Shown here one piece after another: positions 1 to 8,728 of a stretch of 64,000 nucleotides of DNA (the first letter of the stretch is position 1; each line of letters begins with the position of its first letter). The position numbers were made by a program, and so were the translations under genes. Source of the DNA: Pseudomonas hormoni (GTDB lineage: Bacteria; Pseudomonadota; Gammaproteobacteria; Pseudomonadales; Pseudomonadaceae); the NCBI RefSeq assembly GCF_018502625.1, contig NZ_CP075566.1, positions 5,459,001 through 5,523,000 of the forward strand. Reading direction: 5' to 3'. The notes below the pieces were generated by a model. It was not told where the DNA came from. It saw only the letters and a list, made by a program, of their open reading frames with translations, and searched no databases.

Positions 1-655
<655 letters not shown>

Positions 656-710
656 TCATGAATGTGCACGAAGGGTTAGGCTGCGCGTTCATTTCGCCAG
701 CACCCAGACA

Positions 711-1343
711 ATGCTCCAACAATTTCTGCATGACTTCGGCTACTTTGCCCTTTTTCTCGGCACGTTCTTCGAAGGCGAAACCATTCTGGTGCTCGCGGGC
801 TTCCTCGCGTTCCGTGGATACATGGACATCAACCTGGTGGTGGTCGTGGCTTTTTTCGGCAGCTATGCCGGCGATCAGCTGTGGTACTTCCTGGGGCGCA
901 AGCACGGCCGCAAGTTGCTGGCGCGCAAACCACGCTGGCAGATGATGGGCGACCGGGCACTGGAACACATCCGCAGGCACCCGGACATCTGGGTGCTGAG
1001 CTTCCGTTTTGTCTACGGTTTGCGCACGGTGATGCCGGTGGCGATCGGCCTGTCAGGCTATCCGCCAGGCCGTTACCTGTTGCTCAACGGGATTGGTGCA
1101 GCGATCTGGGCGACCGCCCTGGCCGCCGCGGCCTATCACTTCGGCGCGGTGCTCGAAGGCCTGTTGGGCAGCGTCAAGAAGTACGAGCTATGGGTGCTTG
1201 GCGCCCTGCTGATACTGGGCGTCGTACTGTGGCTGCGCCGGCGCTTCAAGAATGCCCGTCTGGCGAAGCAGGTCTACGCCGACGAGCAGGCCTTGAAAGC
1301 CGAACAGGCCAAGGCCGCCGAGATCAAGACGCCAACCGAGTGA
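711..1343 (+). CDS. DedA family (SNARE-associated type) inner-membrane protein
   Basis: A 210-residue polytopic membrane protein of the DedA/VTT superfamily, whose members are linked to envelope homeostasis and lipid-carrier flipping. The N-terminal stretch FGYFALFLGTFFEGE carries the acidic residue of the family's re-entrant helix. The central RFVYGLRTVMPVAIGLSGYP is the conserved Arg/Pro-rich segment, followed by two hydrophobic helices (about residues 125-150 and 160-180) and a charged cytoplasmic tail. The ATG start gives the usual DedA length. Its 3' end overlaps the convergent hydroxylase gene by 20 bases. The exact substrate cannot be told from sequence. Confidence 0.9.
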   Translation: MLQQFLHDFGYFALFLGTFFEGETILVLAGFLAFRGYMDINLVVVVAFFGSYAGDQLWYFLGRKHGRKLLARKPRWQMMGDRALEHIRRHPDIWVLSFRFVYGLRTVMPVAIGLSGYPPGRYLLLNGIGAAIWATALAAAAYHFGAVLEGLLGSVKKYELWVLGALLILGVVLWLRRRFKNARLAKQVYADEQALKAEQAKAAEIKTPTE

Positions 1344-2559
1344 AGCGGTTTCTGCAGCAGTAGAGACCGATTCCGCTGAGCAGGCTGTAACTCAGCAGGC
1401 CGACCCAGCCCACCGCGCTGGCCGGCCACAGCCCGACCACCGGTGCGAGCCACACCAGAGGCACATTCGATGCCAGGCGCAGCAGCTCCAGCTTCAACGC
1501 CCAAGGGCGATTCTCCAGGGCCACGCCCAGCGTAAACAGTCCCAATGCCACTGCACTCCAGCCGAGCACCAACGCGGCGGTCGGCAGATGCGGCTCGAAG
1601 TTCATCAAGTAGCTGCCCAGCGCGATGTAGACGCAGAACTGCAACAGGACGTAAATCTGCTGACGCCCGTCCAGCGGCACTTCGAATTTGCGGAACTGGC
1701 TCAGGTCCGGTTTGTTCATCGGGTACTTTTGCGCCACGTCCGCCGGCCGCCAACCGGTGCGCATGAACCAGATCCGCAGCTTGTCCCACACGCTTTCAGC
1801 CCGTCGCGCGTCATCCCAGAGCTGCGCGTAAAACTGCACGTTTGCCCACAACGGATTCCAGCTCGCGAGTGGCGTGGTCACGCCGAAAACCACCGGTTCG
1901 TTGTCGTCCTCTTCCTGGAACGAGCCAAACAGACGGTCCCAAATAATGAACACCCCGCCGTAGTTGCGATCCATGTAGAGAGCGTTCTGTGCATGGTGGG
2001 CCCGATGATTGGACGGCGTGACGAAGAACCACTCGAACCAGCCAAGCTTGGGAATGTGTCGCGTATGCACCCAGAATTGATACAGCAGGTTAAGCGCCGC
2101 GACGCTGATGAACACCAGCAGCGGCACGCCGAGGACGGCCATCGGCAGGTAGAAAATCCAGCTCAGCAGAAACCCGGTACTGGTCTGGCGCAACGCCGTG
2201 GAGAGGTTGTAGTCCTCGCTCTGGTGATGCACCGAATGCGCCGCCCAGAGGATGTTGCGTTCATGGCCCATGCGATGCAGCCAGTAGTAGCAGAAGTCAT
2301 AGAGGACGGAGGCAAACACCCAGACCCAGACGCTGTCGGCCGAGAGCTCGAACAGCGCCAGGTGCTTGAGGGCAAATGCGTACGTCACCAGCCCCACACC
2401 CTTGGTCAACAGGCCCGTGGTGGTGGACAGCACGCCGGTGCTGATGCTGTTGATCGCGTCGGCCATCCGATAATTGCTCACCCCGCGCCAACGGTCGGCC
2501 AGCAGTTCGACGGCAATCAGCACAAAGAAGAACGGCACCGCATACAGAATGAAGTCCAT
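1324..2559 (-). CDS. Sterol desaturase / fatty acid hydroxylase family membrane protein
   Basis: A 411-residue di-iron membrane oxygenase of the fatty acid hydroxylase superfamily. Histidine clusters are visible: HRMGH (95-99), HSVHH (108-112), HTRH (165-168) and HRAHH (185-189), in the order and spacing expected for the metal site. Several hydrophobic helices lie before and between them. The 120-residue C-terminal part, beyond the conserved domain, holds more predicted helices and may be a membrane anchor. It is convergent with the DedA gene, with a 20-base overlap of coding ends. It probably modifies a lipid, but the substrate (fatty acyl chain, ornithine lipid, hopanoid or other) is not determined. 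Confidence 0.88.
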   Translation of the reverse strand: MDFILYAVPFFFVLIAVELLADRWRGVSNYRMADAINSISTGVLSTTTGLLTKGVGLVTYAFALKHLALFELSADSVWVWVFASVLYDFCYYWLHRMGHERNILWAAHSVHHQSEDYNLSTALRQTSTGFLLSWIFYLPMAVLGVPLLVFISVAALNLLYQFWVHTRHIPKLGWFEWFFVTPSNHRAHHAQNALYMDRNYGGVFIIWDRLFGSFQEEDDNEPVVFGVTTPLASWNPLWANVQFYAQLWDDARRAESVWDKLRIWFMRTGWRPADVAQKYPMNKPDLSQFRKFEVPLDGRQQIYVLLQFCVYIALGSYLMNFEPHLPTAALVLGWSAVALGLFTLGVALENRPWALKLELLRLASNVPLVWLAPVVGLWPASAVGWVGLLSYSLLSGIGLYCCRNRFTRLAS

Positions 2560-2674
2560 GACGCGCCCTGATCGGAATCTTGAGGACAGATCCTATGTTT
2601 AGCCGCGAATTAACCCTATGGCAACGAGTGACAAATTAGTGGACATTTAACGCCATGAATCTGGAGAAAAACCC

Positions 2675-3343
2675 ATGAGCAAAAAAATTGCAGTGATCCT
2701 TTCCGGCTGTGGCGTCTACGACGGCGCCGAGATCCACGAAAGTGTGATCACCCTGCTGCGCCTGGACCAGCGTGGCGCTCAGGTGCAGTGCTTTGCCCCC
2801 AACATTGCGCAGTTGCAAGTGATCAACCACCTGACCGGCGAAGAGATGCCCGAGTCACGCAATGTGCTGGTGGAATCGGCGCGGATCGCCCGGGGCAACA
2901 TCAAGGATATCCGTGAGGCCGACGTCGAGGATTTCGACGCGCTGATCGTGCCGGGTGGTTTTGGCGCGGCGAAGAACCTGTCGAACTTCGCGATCGAAGG
3001 CGCCGGCTGCACGGTTCAACCGGAAGTCCTGGCGTTGGCTGAAGCGTTTGCCGAAGCGGGTAAACCGGTCGGGCTGATCTGTATCTCCCCGGCGCTGGCC
3101 GCGAAGATCTATGGGCCGGGCGTGACCTGCACCATCGGCAACGACGCCGACACTGCCGCTGCGATGAACAAGATGGGCGCGACCCACGCGGACTGCGCAG
3201 TAACAGACATCGTCGAAGACAAGGCGCGCAAACTGGTGAGCACTCCAGCTTACATGCTGGCGCAGAGCATCAGCGAAGCGGCCTCCGGCATCAACAAACT
3301 CGTGGACCGCGTCCTCGAACTGACCCACGAAAACGACGCCTGA
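2675..3343 (+). CDS. elbB: Isoprenoid biosynthesis glyoxalase ElbB
   Basis: A 222-residue cytoplasmic protein of the class I glutamine amidotransferase-like (DJ-1/PfpI) fold. In E. coli ElbB has glyoxalase activity and raises lycopene yield when overexpressed. Family signatures are LSGCGVYDGAEIHE (9-22) and IVPGGFGAAKNLSNF (91-105), plus the nucleophile-elbow cysteine C136 in GLICISPA. Length matches the E. coli protein (~217 residues). The ATG is preceded by GGAGAAAA. It stands alone, between the hydroxylase (divergent) and a REPIN element. The family is clear; the physiological role is less certain. Confidence 0.93.
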   Translation: MSKKIAVILSGCGVYDGAEIHESVITLLRLDQRGAQVQCFAPNIAQLQVINHLTGEEMPESRNVLVESARIARGNIKDIREADVEDFDALIVPGGFGAAKNLSNFAIEGAGCTVQPEVLALAEAFAEAGKPVGLICISPALAAKIYGPGVTCTIGNDADTAAAMNKMGATHADCAVTDIVEDKARKLVSTPAYMLAQSISEAASGINKLVDRVLELTHENDA

Positions 3344-3365
3344 AACGGATGGCTTAGGGCGCTTT

Positions 3366-3510
3366 TGTGGCGAGGGAGCTTGCTCCCGTCGGCCGGTCCG
3401 CGCTCGGGCGCAGCAGTCGTAAAATCGGCTGACACGGTTTTTCTGAAGAACAGTAGTGGATGGTTTTGGGGTTGCTTCGCACCCCAGCGGGAGCAAGCTC
3501 CCTCGCCACA
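3366..3510. repeat. REPIN element, type A (long loop)
   Basis: Two copies of the type A REP sequence (core GTGGCGAGGGAGCTTGCTCC) lie in inverted orientation at the two ends, enclosing a longer than usual loop that includes a second small dyad. It fills the convergent gap between elbB and the YaiI-family gene, the usual site for such elements. Confidence 0.9.
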
Positions 3511-3524
3511 GGTGCAGGGTCCGT

Positions 3525-3980
3525 TCAGGACTTGCGCGTTAGTCGGGTAAGAATCCGGTCCAGCGCATTGGCAAATGCCTGCTTCTCCCGTTCGCCAAAC
3601 GGCGCCGGGCCGCCGCTCATCTGCCCCTGTTCACGCAAGTCGGTGAACAGGTTGCGCACCGCCAGCCGATCGCCCATGTTCTGTGCGTCGAACTCCTTTC
3701 CCCGCGGGTCCAGCGCTGCAACGCCCTTCTTCACCAGCCGGTCGGCCAGTGGCACGTCGCTGCAGATCACCAGCTCACCGGGCACCGCGTGCTCCACCAG
3801 ATAGTCGTCCGCTGCATCCGGGCCACTGGGCACCACGATCAGCTTCACCAGCGCCAACCCCGGCTTGATCTGCGGCTGCCCCGCCACCAGCACCACTTCG
3901 AACTGGCGCTTGAGGGCGAACTTCACCACCAGATCCTTGGCCGCCCGAGGGCAGGCGTCGGCATCGATCCACACACGCAT
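3525..3980 (-). CDS. YaiI/YqxD family protein (DUF188)
   Basis: A 151-residue cytoplasmic protein beginning MRVWIDADACPRAAKDLV, the hallmark N-terminus of the UPF0178/YaiI family, with the acidic DADACP motif typical of the PIN-like NYN fold. Other conserved pieces are VICSDVPLADRLVKKG, LDPRGKEF and the FGEREKQAFANALDR tail. Length matches E. coli YaiI (152 residues). Function is unknown; the fold suggests a metal-dependent nuclease or RNA-binding role, which is inference only. Flanked by a type A REPIN downstream and a type B element upstream. Confidence 0.9.
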   Translation of the reverse strand: MRVWIDADACPRAAKDLVVKFALKRQFEVVLVAGQPQIKPGLALVKLIVVPSGPDAADDYLVEHAVPGELVICSDVPLADRLVKKGVAALDPRGKEFDAQNMGDRLAVRNLFTDLREQGQMSGGPAPFGEREKQAFANALDRILTRLTRKS

Positions 3981-4004
3981 TGTGTTTTCCTCCCTTTGAA
4001 AAGC

Positions 4005-4087
4005 TTCGCGGGCAAGCCTCGCTCCTACAGGTTATACGCGGCCCCAAATAACACGAGAATCCTGTAGGAGCGAGGCTTGCCCGCGAA
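4005..4087. repeat. REP-like inverted repeat, type B
   Basis: Near-perfect inverted arms: TTCGCGGGCAAGCCTCGCTC at the left and its complement at the right end, extending through CCTACAGG, around a ~28-base loop. It lies between the start of the YaiI-family gene and the 3' end of the FTR1 permease gene. The same element recurs at 23760-23841. Confidence 0.9.
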
Positions 4088-4107
4088 TATGAGCGCAGCG
4101 AATGCTT

Positions 4108-6006
4108 TTAAGAAACCGAAACCCGCCGCTTCTCCGCCATCCAGCTACGCCCATACAACACAATAATCGCAATGATCGCCACCGTCTGAGCACTCAGCGA
4201 ATACGCATCAGCATGGATGCCCAGCCAGTCGAACTCAAAGAACGGTATCGGGCGCGTGCCGAAAATCCCGGCTTCCTGCAACGCCTTCACGCCGTGACCG
4301 GCAAACACCACCGACAGTGCGCACAACAACCCGGCATTGATGCTGAAGAACAGCGACAGCGGCAGTTTCGCCGAGCCCCGCAGGATCACCCACGCCAGCC
4401 CCACCAGCAGCACCAGCGCCGTGGCACCGCCAGCCAATACCGCGTTATGCCCCGCTGGCCCGGCCTGCAACCACAAGGTCTCGTAGAACAGAATCACTTC
4501 AAACAGCTCGCGATACACCGAGAAGAATGCCAGCGTCGCAAAGCCGAAACGCCCACCGCCGCCCACCAGGCTGCTCTTGATGTAATCCTGCCAGGCCGCT
4601 GCGTGGCGACGGTCGTGCATCCACACGCCGAGCCAGAGCACCATGACCGCGGCGAACAACGCCGTCGCGCCTTCCAGCAATTCACGTTGCGAACCGCTGA
4701 CATCGATCACGTAGGCCGCCAGCGCCCAGGTCGCCAGACCGGCCACCAGCGCCAGGCCCCAACCGACGTTGACGCTGCGCACTGCCGATTGCTGGCCGGT
4801 GTTGCGCAGGAACGCGAGGATCGCCGCCAACACCAGGATCGCTTCCAGACCTTCGCGCAGCAGAATCAGCAGACCGGAAATGTAGCTCAGCGACCAGCTC
4901 AGGCCGTCACTGCCAAGCAGGCCGGCAGACTCCTTCAACCTGGCTTTGGCTGCATCCAGAAGCTGCTGGACCTGGGCCACCGGCAAACCGTCCTGCAACG
5001 ACTGACGGTAAGCCATCAAGGATTTTTCAGTGTCTTTGCGCACGTTGGCGTCGACGTTGTCCAGGGAGCTTTCGACCAGTTCGAAACCTTCCAGGTAAGC
5101 CGCTACCGACAAGTCATAAGCCTGATCGTGATCGCCGGCGCGATAGGCCGCGAGGCTCTTGTCCAGGGTTGCAGCGGTGTAGTCGAGCAGTTGCGCCGGG
5201 CCACGCTTGACCTGCGGCGGTTGCGAACGCTGGGCGCGGTAGGTCGCTGCCGCTTGCGGGCCTTCGGCGGCCAGCACTTCGGCCGGGGTCTGACGGGCGA
5301 GGTCAGCGATGTTGTAGGTTTTCTCGGATTTTGCCGCGGCCGGATCGGCGCTGAAACTGGCGATGTAGGTCGCCAGGTCCCAACGCTGACGGTCGTCCAG
5401 TTGATCGGCGAAGGCCGGCATGTCGGTGCCTTCCACACCGAGGCCCAACGTGCTGTAGATCGCGTAGAGACTGAGGTGATCCAGGCGCTTTGTATCACGC
5501 AGATTGGAAGGCGGCGGTGTCAGGCCGACACCCGCGGGACCATCCCCGGCACCCGCATCGCCATGGCAGACCGAACAATGCTGAGCGTACAGCGGCGCAC
5601 CCCGGGTCGGGTCCGGCGTAATGATCGGGGCCTGACTGACTTCATAAGCCACTGCCAGCTTCGCGCCCAATTGCCGAGCCTGACGGGCGACGTCCGCGCC
5701 GTCCTGATGTGCAGCGATGGCGCTGCGCAGCGTGCTGACGCCCTGCGCCAGTCCTGCCTTTTCCGGCTTGTCCGGCATGGCGGCGATCAAGCCTTGGAGC
5801 ACCTTGATGGAATCCAGCTGCTGGCGGTATTCGGACTCATTGACGACTTTGCCCGCCTCGACCGATTCCGGGTAATCGGCACCGATGTAATCGAGCAGAT
5901 GCAGCGCTTGCGGCGCGCCTTCCACGGTGTCGGCCAGCAGGTTGGAACTGCACAAGGCAAACAGCGGCAATACCAGCCAGGCCAGGAAACGGGACGGGGC
6001 AGTCAT
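4108..6006 (-). CDS. Cytochrome c / FTR1 family iron permease fusion
   Basis: A 632-residue protein joining a periplasmic cytochrome c to an FTR1/EfeU-type iron permease. A signal peptide (about 1-25, ending LLADT) is followed by a helical region, then a haem c motif CSVCH (144-148) with a probable axial Met196 in DMPAF. After a second helical linker comes the membrane domain (about 375-625). It carries the two REXXE iron-translocation motifs REGLE (384-388) and RELFE (499-503), plus RELLE at 441-445. FTR1 proteins import Fe3+ made by a coupled ferroxidase; the attached haem domain could accept those electrons, which is inference. It is monocistronic, with no efeO or efeB beside it. Confidence 0.92.
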   Translation of the reverse strand: MTAPSRFLAWLVLPLFALCSSNLLADTVEGAPQALHLLDYIGADYPESVEAGKVVNESEYRQQLDSIKVLQGLIAAMPDKPEKAGLAQGVSTLRSAIAAHQDGADVARQARQLGAKLAVAYEVSQAPIITPDPTRGAPLYAQHCSVCHGDAGAGDGPAGVGLTPPPSNLRDTKRLDHLSLYAIYSTLGLGVEGTDMPAFADQLDDRQRWDLATYIASFSADPAAAKSEKTYNIADLARQTPAEVLAAEGPQAAATYRAQRSQPPQVKRGPAQLLDYTAATLDKSLAAYRAGDHDQAYDLSVAAYLEGFELVESSLDNVDANVRKDTEKSLMAYRQSLQDGLPVAQVQQLLDAAKARLKESAGLLGSDGLSWSLSYISGLLILLREGLEAILVLAAILAFLRNTGQQSAVRSVNVGWGLALVAGLATWALAAYVIDVSGSQRELLEGATALFAAVMVLWLGVWMHDRRHAAAWQDYIKSSLVGGGGRFGFATLAFFSVYRELFEVILFYETLWLQAGPAGHNAVLAGGATALVLLVGLAWVILRGSAKLPLSLFFSINAGLLCALSVVFAGHGVKALQEAGIFGTRPIPFFEFDWLGIHADAYSLSAQTVAIIAIIVLYGRSWMAEKRRVSVS

Positions 6007-6319
6007 GAATGAATCTCAATTGGAAATACGAAGTAACACATTGTTCACTTCGAATGAGTTTCGCTCAAGCTTTGTTATGTGAAACGCGGCGTGACGCCTC
6101 GATTTACGCGCTCACTCAATGATGGCACTTTCTGTAAAAACGCGATTAAAAAGCCATTACGTAGCCACCATCCCTGTTTATAATGCTCCGCCTCCAATTG
6201 ATCGACATGGCACTCAAGCTCCTCTGTTCATGAGGAATTGGCAGGACGCCCGTCTGCGCCGATAGGTCTCAACAGCCCGACCAGCAAGCGCGGCTGCATA
6301 CATTCAGGGAAGAAGTACT
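6007..6319. other. Intergenic region upstream of the envelope operon and the FTR1 gene
   Basis: This 313-base divergent gap must hold promoters for both flanking genes. On the + strand a perfect TATAAT (6179-6184) is a candidate -10 for the operon starting at 6320, but no good -35 lies at the right distance, and the leader would be ~130 bases. No convincing Fur box was found near the permease start. No ORF or repeat is supported here. Confidence 0.4.
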
Positions 6320-7717
6320 ATGGCCTCCCGCGCCCTAACCTTGATCGCGCTCAGCGCTGTCACTCTGCTCTCCGGCTGTTCGGCATTCCGCAACTACGAC
6401 TCGGAACTCGCCCAAACCAACCAGCAGCTGGCTTCCGGCAATGTCGACGCTGCGCTGACCCTGCTGGAAAAGAACAACACCGGCGAAGACAAGGACCTGC
6501 TGTATTACTTCGAGAAGGGTGAACTGCTGCGCGCCAAGGGCGACCTGTCCGGCAGCCAGAACGCCTGGAGCAGCGCCGATGCGGTGGTCGGCAAATGGGA
6601 GGACGCGGTCAAGCTGGATACCGGCAAGTACCTCGCTCAGTTCGGCAGCTTCCTGGTGAACGACAAGGTCCGTCGCTACGAAGGCTACGACTACGAAAAA
6701 GTCATGCTGACCACGCAAATGGCCCTGAACCTGCTGGCCGTGAACGACTTCGACGGCGCGCGCACCGCGATCAAGAAAACCCACGAACGTGAAGCGGTGA
6801 TCGCCGACCTGCGCGACAAGGAATACCTCAAGAGCGAAGAGGAAGCCGAGAAAGAAGGCGTCAAGACCGAATACAAAGACCTGCAGGGTTACCCGGTCGC
6901 CAGCCTCGATGCGCCGGAAGTGGTCGGCCTGAAAAACAGCTACCAGAGTGCGTTCAGCCATTACCTGGCCGGTTTCGTCTACGAAGCCCTGGGTGAAAAA
7001 GACCTGGCTGCACCGGGTTATCGCAAAGCGGCCGAACTGCGCCCGAACACCCCGCTGCTGGAACAGGCGCTGAAGGACCTGGACAAGAAAAGTGCCAAGG
7101 ACGAAGACAGCGACATTCTGATCGTCGTGCAAAGCGGCCTGGCACCGGCCCGGGATTCGATCCGCATCCCCCTGCCTCTGCCGATCAGCGGCAATGTGGT
7201 GATCACCCCGCTGTCGTTCCCGGTCATCAAGCCTGATACCTCCACCGCCACGCTCGCCCAGATCGGCGTGGACGGTCAGCAGGTCAACCTGACGCAACTC
7301 AACAGCATCACCGCCATGTCCCGCCGCGCGCTGCGTGACGACATGCCGGGCATCATCCTGCGCACCACCGTACGTGCGGTGACCCGTGGCGTGGCGCAGA
7401 AGCAGATCAACGATACCAACCCGCTTGCAGGCCTGGCGGTCGGTATCACTTCAGCCGTGCTCGAAGGTGCCGATACCCGTACGTGGCGCACCCTGCCGGA
7501 CAACACCCAAGTGGTGCGCCTGCGCCTGAAGAAAGGCGAGCATCAGGTCACGCTGCCAAGTGCGGTCGGTGGTTCGGTGGTCAAGATCACTGTCGATCAA
7601 CGCTATCAGGTCATCAGCCTGCGTGCCGTGGGCAGCCAGGTGTTCGCCAGCGGCCTGGCGGCTCACGTCGTCCCGAGCAGCAACCCGACGGCCGTGGCCA
7701 GCCTCAAACAACCTTAA
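6320..7717 (+). CDS. COG3014 family lipoprotein, first gene of envelope operon
   Basis: A 465-residue outer-membrane or periplasmic lipoprotein. The signal peptide ends in a lipobox LLSGC with the lipidated cysteine at residue 20. Residues ~25-270 are helical with TPR-like character (paired short helices, for example NQQLASGNVDAALTLLEKN and KDLAAPGYRKAAELRPNTP). The C-terminal part is a beta-rich domain of unknown role. The whole matches the uncharacterised COG3014 family. Start supported by AGGGAAGAAG before the ATG. It leads an operon with the YcfL-, LpoB- and CsgG-like genes (gaps of 15, 33 and 3 bases). The context suggests a scaffold in peptidoglycan or envelope assembly; this is inference. 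Confidence 0.85.
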   Translation: MASRALTLIALSAVTLLSGCSAFRNYDSELAQTNQQLASGNVDAALTLLEKNNTGEDKDLLYYFEKGELLRAKGDLSGSQNAWSSADAVVGKWEDAVKLDTGKYLAQFGSFLVNDKVRRYEGYDYEKVMLTTQMALNLLAVNDFDGARTAIKKTHEREAVIADLRDKEYLKSEEEAEKEGVKTEYKDLQGYPVASLDAPEVVGLKNSYQSAFSHYLAGFVYEALGEKDLAAPGYRKAAELRPNTPLLEQALKDLDKKSAKDEDSDILIVVQSGLAPARDSIRIPLPLPISGNVVITPLSFPVIKPDTSTATLAQIGVDGQQVNLTQLNSITAMSRRALRDDMPGIILRTTVRAVTRGVAQKQINDTNPLAGLAVGITSAVLEGADTRTWRTLPDNTQVVRLRLKKGEHQVTLPSAVGGSVVKITVDQRYQVISLRAVGSQVFASGLAAHVVPSSNPTAVASLKQP

Positions 7718-7732
7718 GAACGGAGTCTTTAC

Positions 7733-8104
7733 ATGCGTTTCAAACTCATCGCTGTCGTCGCCCTGGCCTTGCTGGCCGGTTGCGCCACACCGCCTCCACC
7801 GGAGCCAGGCAGCGCCGCCAGCAAAGTCGTGGCCATGGGCAAGCTGAAGAACATTGTGGTGGGCGCCATGCGCGTCGCCCGGGAAAACGGCTTCATGACG
7901 GTCAATGCGCAGCTGAGCAACACCAGCTTCAACAACAAGACCTTCTACTACCGCTTTGCCTGGCTCGGCCCTGAAGGCTTCCCGATTGCCGAAGAAGAAA
8001 CCTGGAAAAGCCAGATGATGTACGGCGAGCAGACCAGTTTCATTCAAGCCATCGCGCCGACCGCCAAAGCCGTGGATTTCCGCCTCGAAATCAAAACGCC
8101 TTAA
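7733..8104 (+). CDS. YcfL family (DUF1425) lipoprotein
   Basis: A 123-residue lipoprotein with a lipobox LLAGC (lipidated Cys17) followed by a compact beta-rich domain. The segment NTSFNNKTFYYRFAWLGPEGFPIAEEETW is characteristic of DUF1425/YcfL. In E. coli ycfL lies next to lpoB (ycfM), and the same neighbourhood is kept here, supporting the call. It follows the COG3014 gene by 15 bases with the RBS GGAG and precedes the LpoB-like gene by 33 bases. Biochemical function is unknown. Confidence 0.85.
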   Translation: MRFKLIAVVALALLAGCATPPPPEPGSAASKVVAMGKLKNIVVGAMRVARENGFMTVNAQLSNTSFNNKTFYYRFAWLGPEGFPIAEEETWKSQMMYGEQTSFIQAIAPTAKAVDFRLEIKTP

Positions 8105-8137
8105 CACCCTATTCGTTCAGTTTTAGAGAGCATTCCC

Positions 8138-8725
8138 ATGTTTGCACGTTTTTCGTTCATCGCCGTTATCGCCCTGCTGGCCAGCGGTTGCGCCAATACT
8201 TCGCCTGTTCTGGGCAGCAAAAACATCAGCTACGGCGACACCAAGGCCGTGGAAACCGTGACCAACGAGTTCGGCTCCACCGACCTGCAGATGATTGCCG
8301 AGTCCATGACCCGCTCCCTGGCACAGTCCGGCATTCTGCAGGGCCGTCCGGTGGTTCAGGTCTACGACGTGAAGAACAAGACCAGCGAATACATCGACAC
8401 CCGCGAAATCACCACCAGCATCAAGACTCAGCTGATGAAGTCCGGCACCGCCCGCTTCGCCAGCGACAACACCGCGATGCAGAGCCAGGTCGACCAGCTC
8501 AAGCTGCAAAACCAGAGCGGCCTGTACAAGAAAGCCACTGTGGCCAAGACCGGTAACATGATCGCCGCCAAATACCGTCTTGAAGGTTCGATCAGCTCGA
8601 TCGTCAAGCGCAGCAGCGACTACAAGGACGTCTTCTACAAATTCAGCCTGCAATTGATCGACGTTGAAAGCGGTCTGGCCGAGTGGATGGACGAGAAAGA
8701 GATCCGCAAGACTACGGAGCGTTAA
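8138..8725 (+). CDS. LpoB-like penicillin-binding protein activator lipoprotein
   Basis: A 195-residue lipoprotein (lipobox LLASGC, Cys18) with the LpoB/CsgG-like alpha/beta fold. Typical segments are LQMIAESMTRSLAQSGI, PVVQVYDVKNKTSEYID, a helix ITTSIKTQLMKSG and the strand pair AAKYRLEGSISSIV. E. coli LpoB is an outer-membrane lipoprotein that stimulates the synthase PBP1b across the periplasm. Unlike E. coli LpoB, this protein has only a short stretch between lipid anchor and globular domain and no proline-rich linker. Pseudomonas is reported to use the unrelated LpoP for PBP1b, so the partner of this protein is open. Confidence 0.8.
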   Translation: MFARFSFIAVIALLASGCANTSPVLGSKNISYGDTKAVETVTNEFGSTDLQMIAESMTRSLAQSGILQGRPVVQVYDVKNKTSEYIDTREITTSIKTQLMKSGTARFASDNTAMQSQVDQLKLQNQSGLYKKATVAKTGNMIAAKYRLEGSISSIVKRSSDYKDVFYKFSLQLIDVESGLAEWMDEKEIRKTTER

Positions 8726-8728
8726 TCA

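Noticed and set aside
4102..6012. 636-codon open frame antisense to the FTR1 fusion gene
   Set aside because: Shadow of a GC-rich gene; the translation is rich in Arg, Gln and His, with no domain, whereas the opposite strand has clear haem and REXXE motifs.
5990..6040. Possible Fur box at the start of the FTR1 gene
   Set aside because: Best 19-base alignment agrees with the consensus at only about 10 positions.
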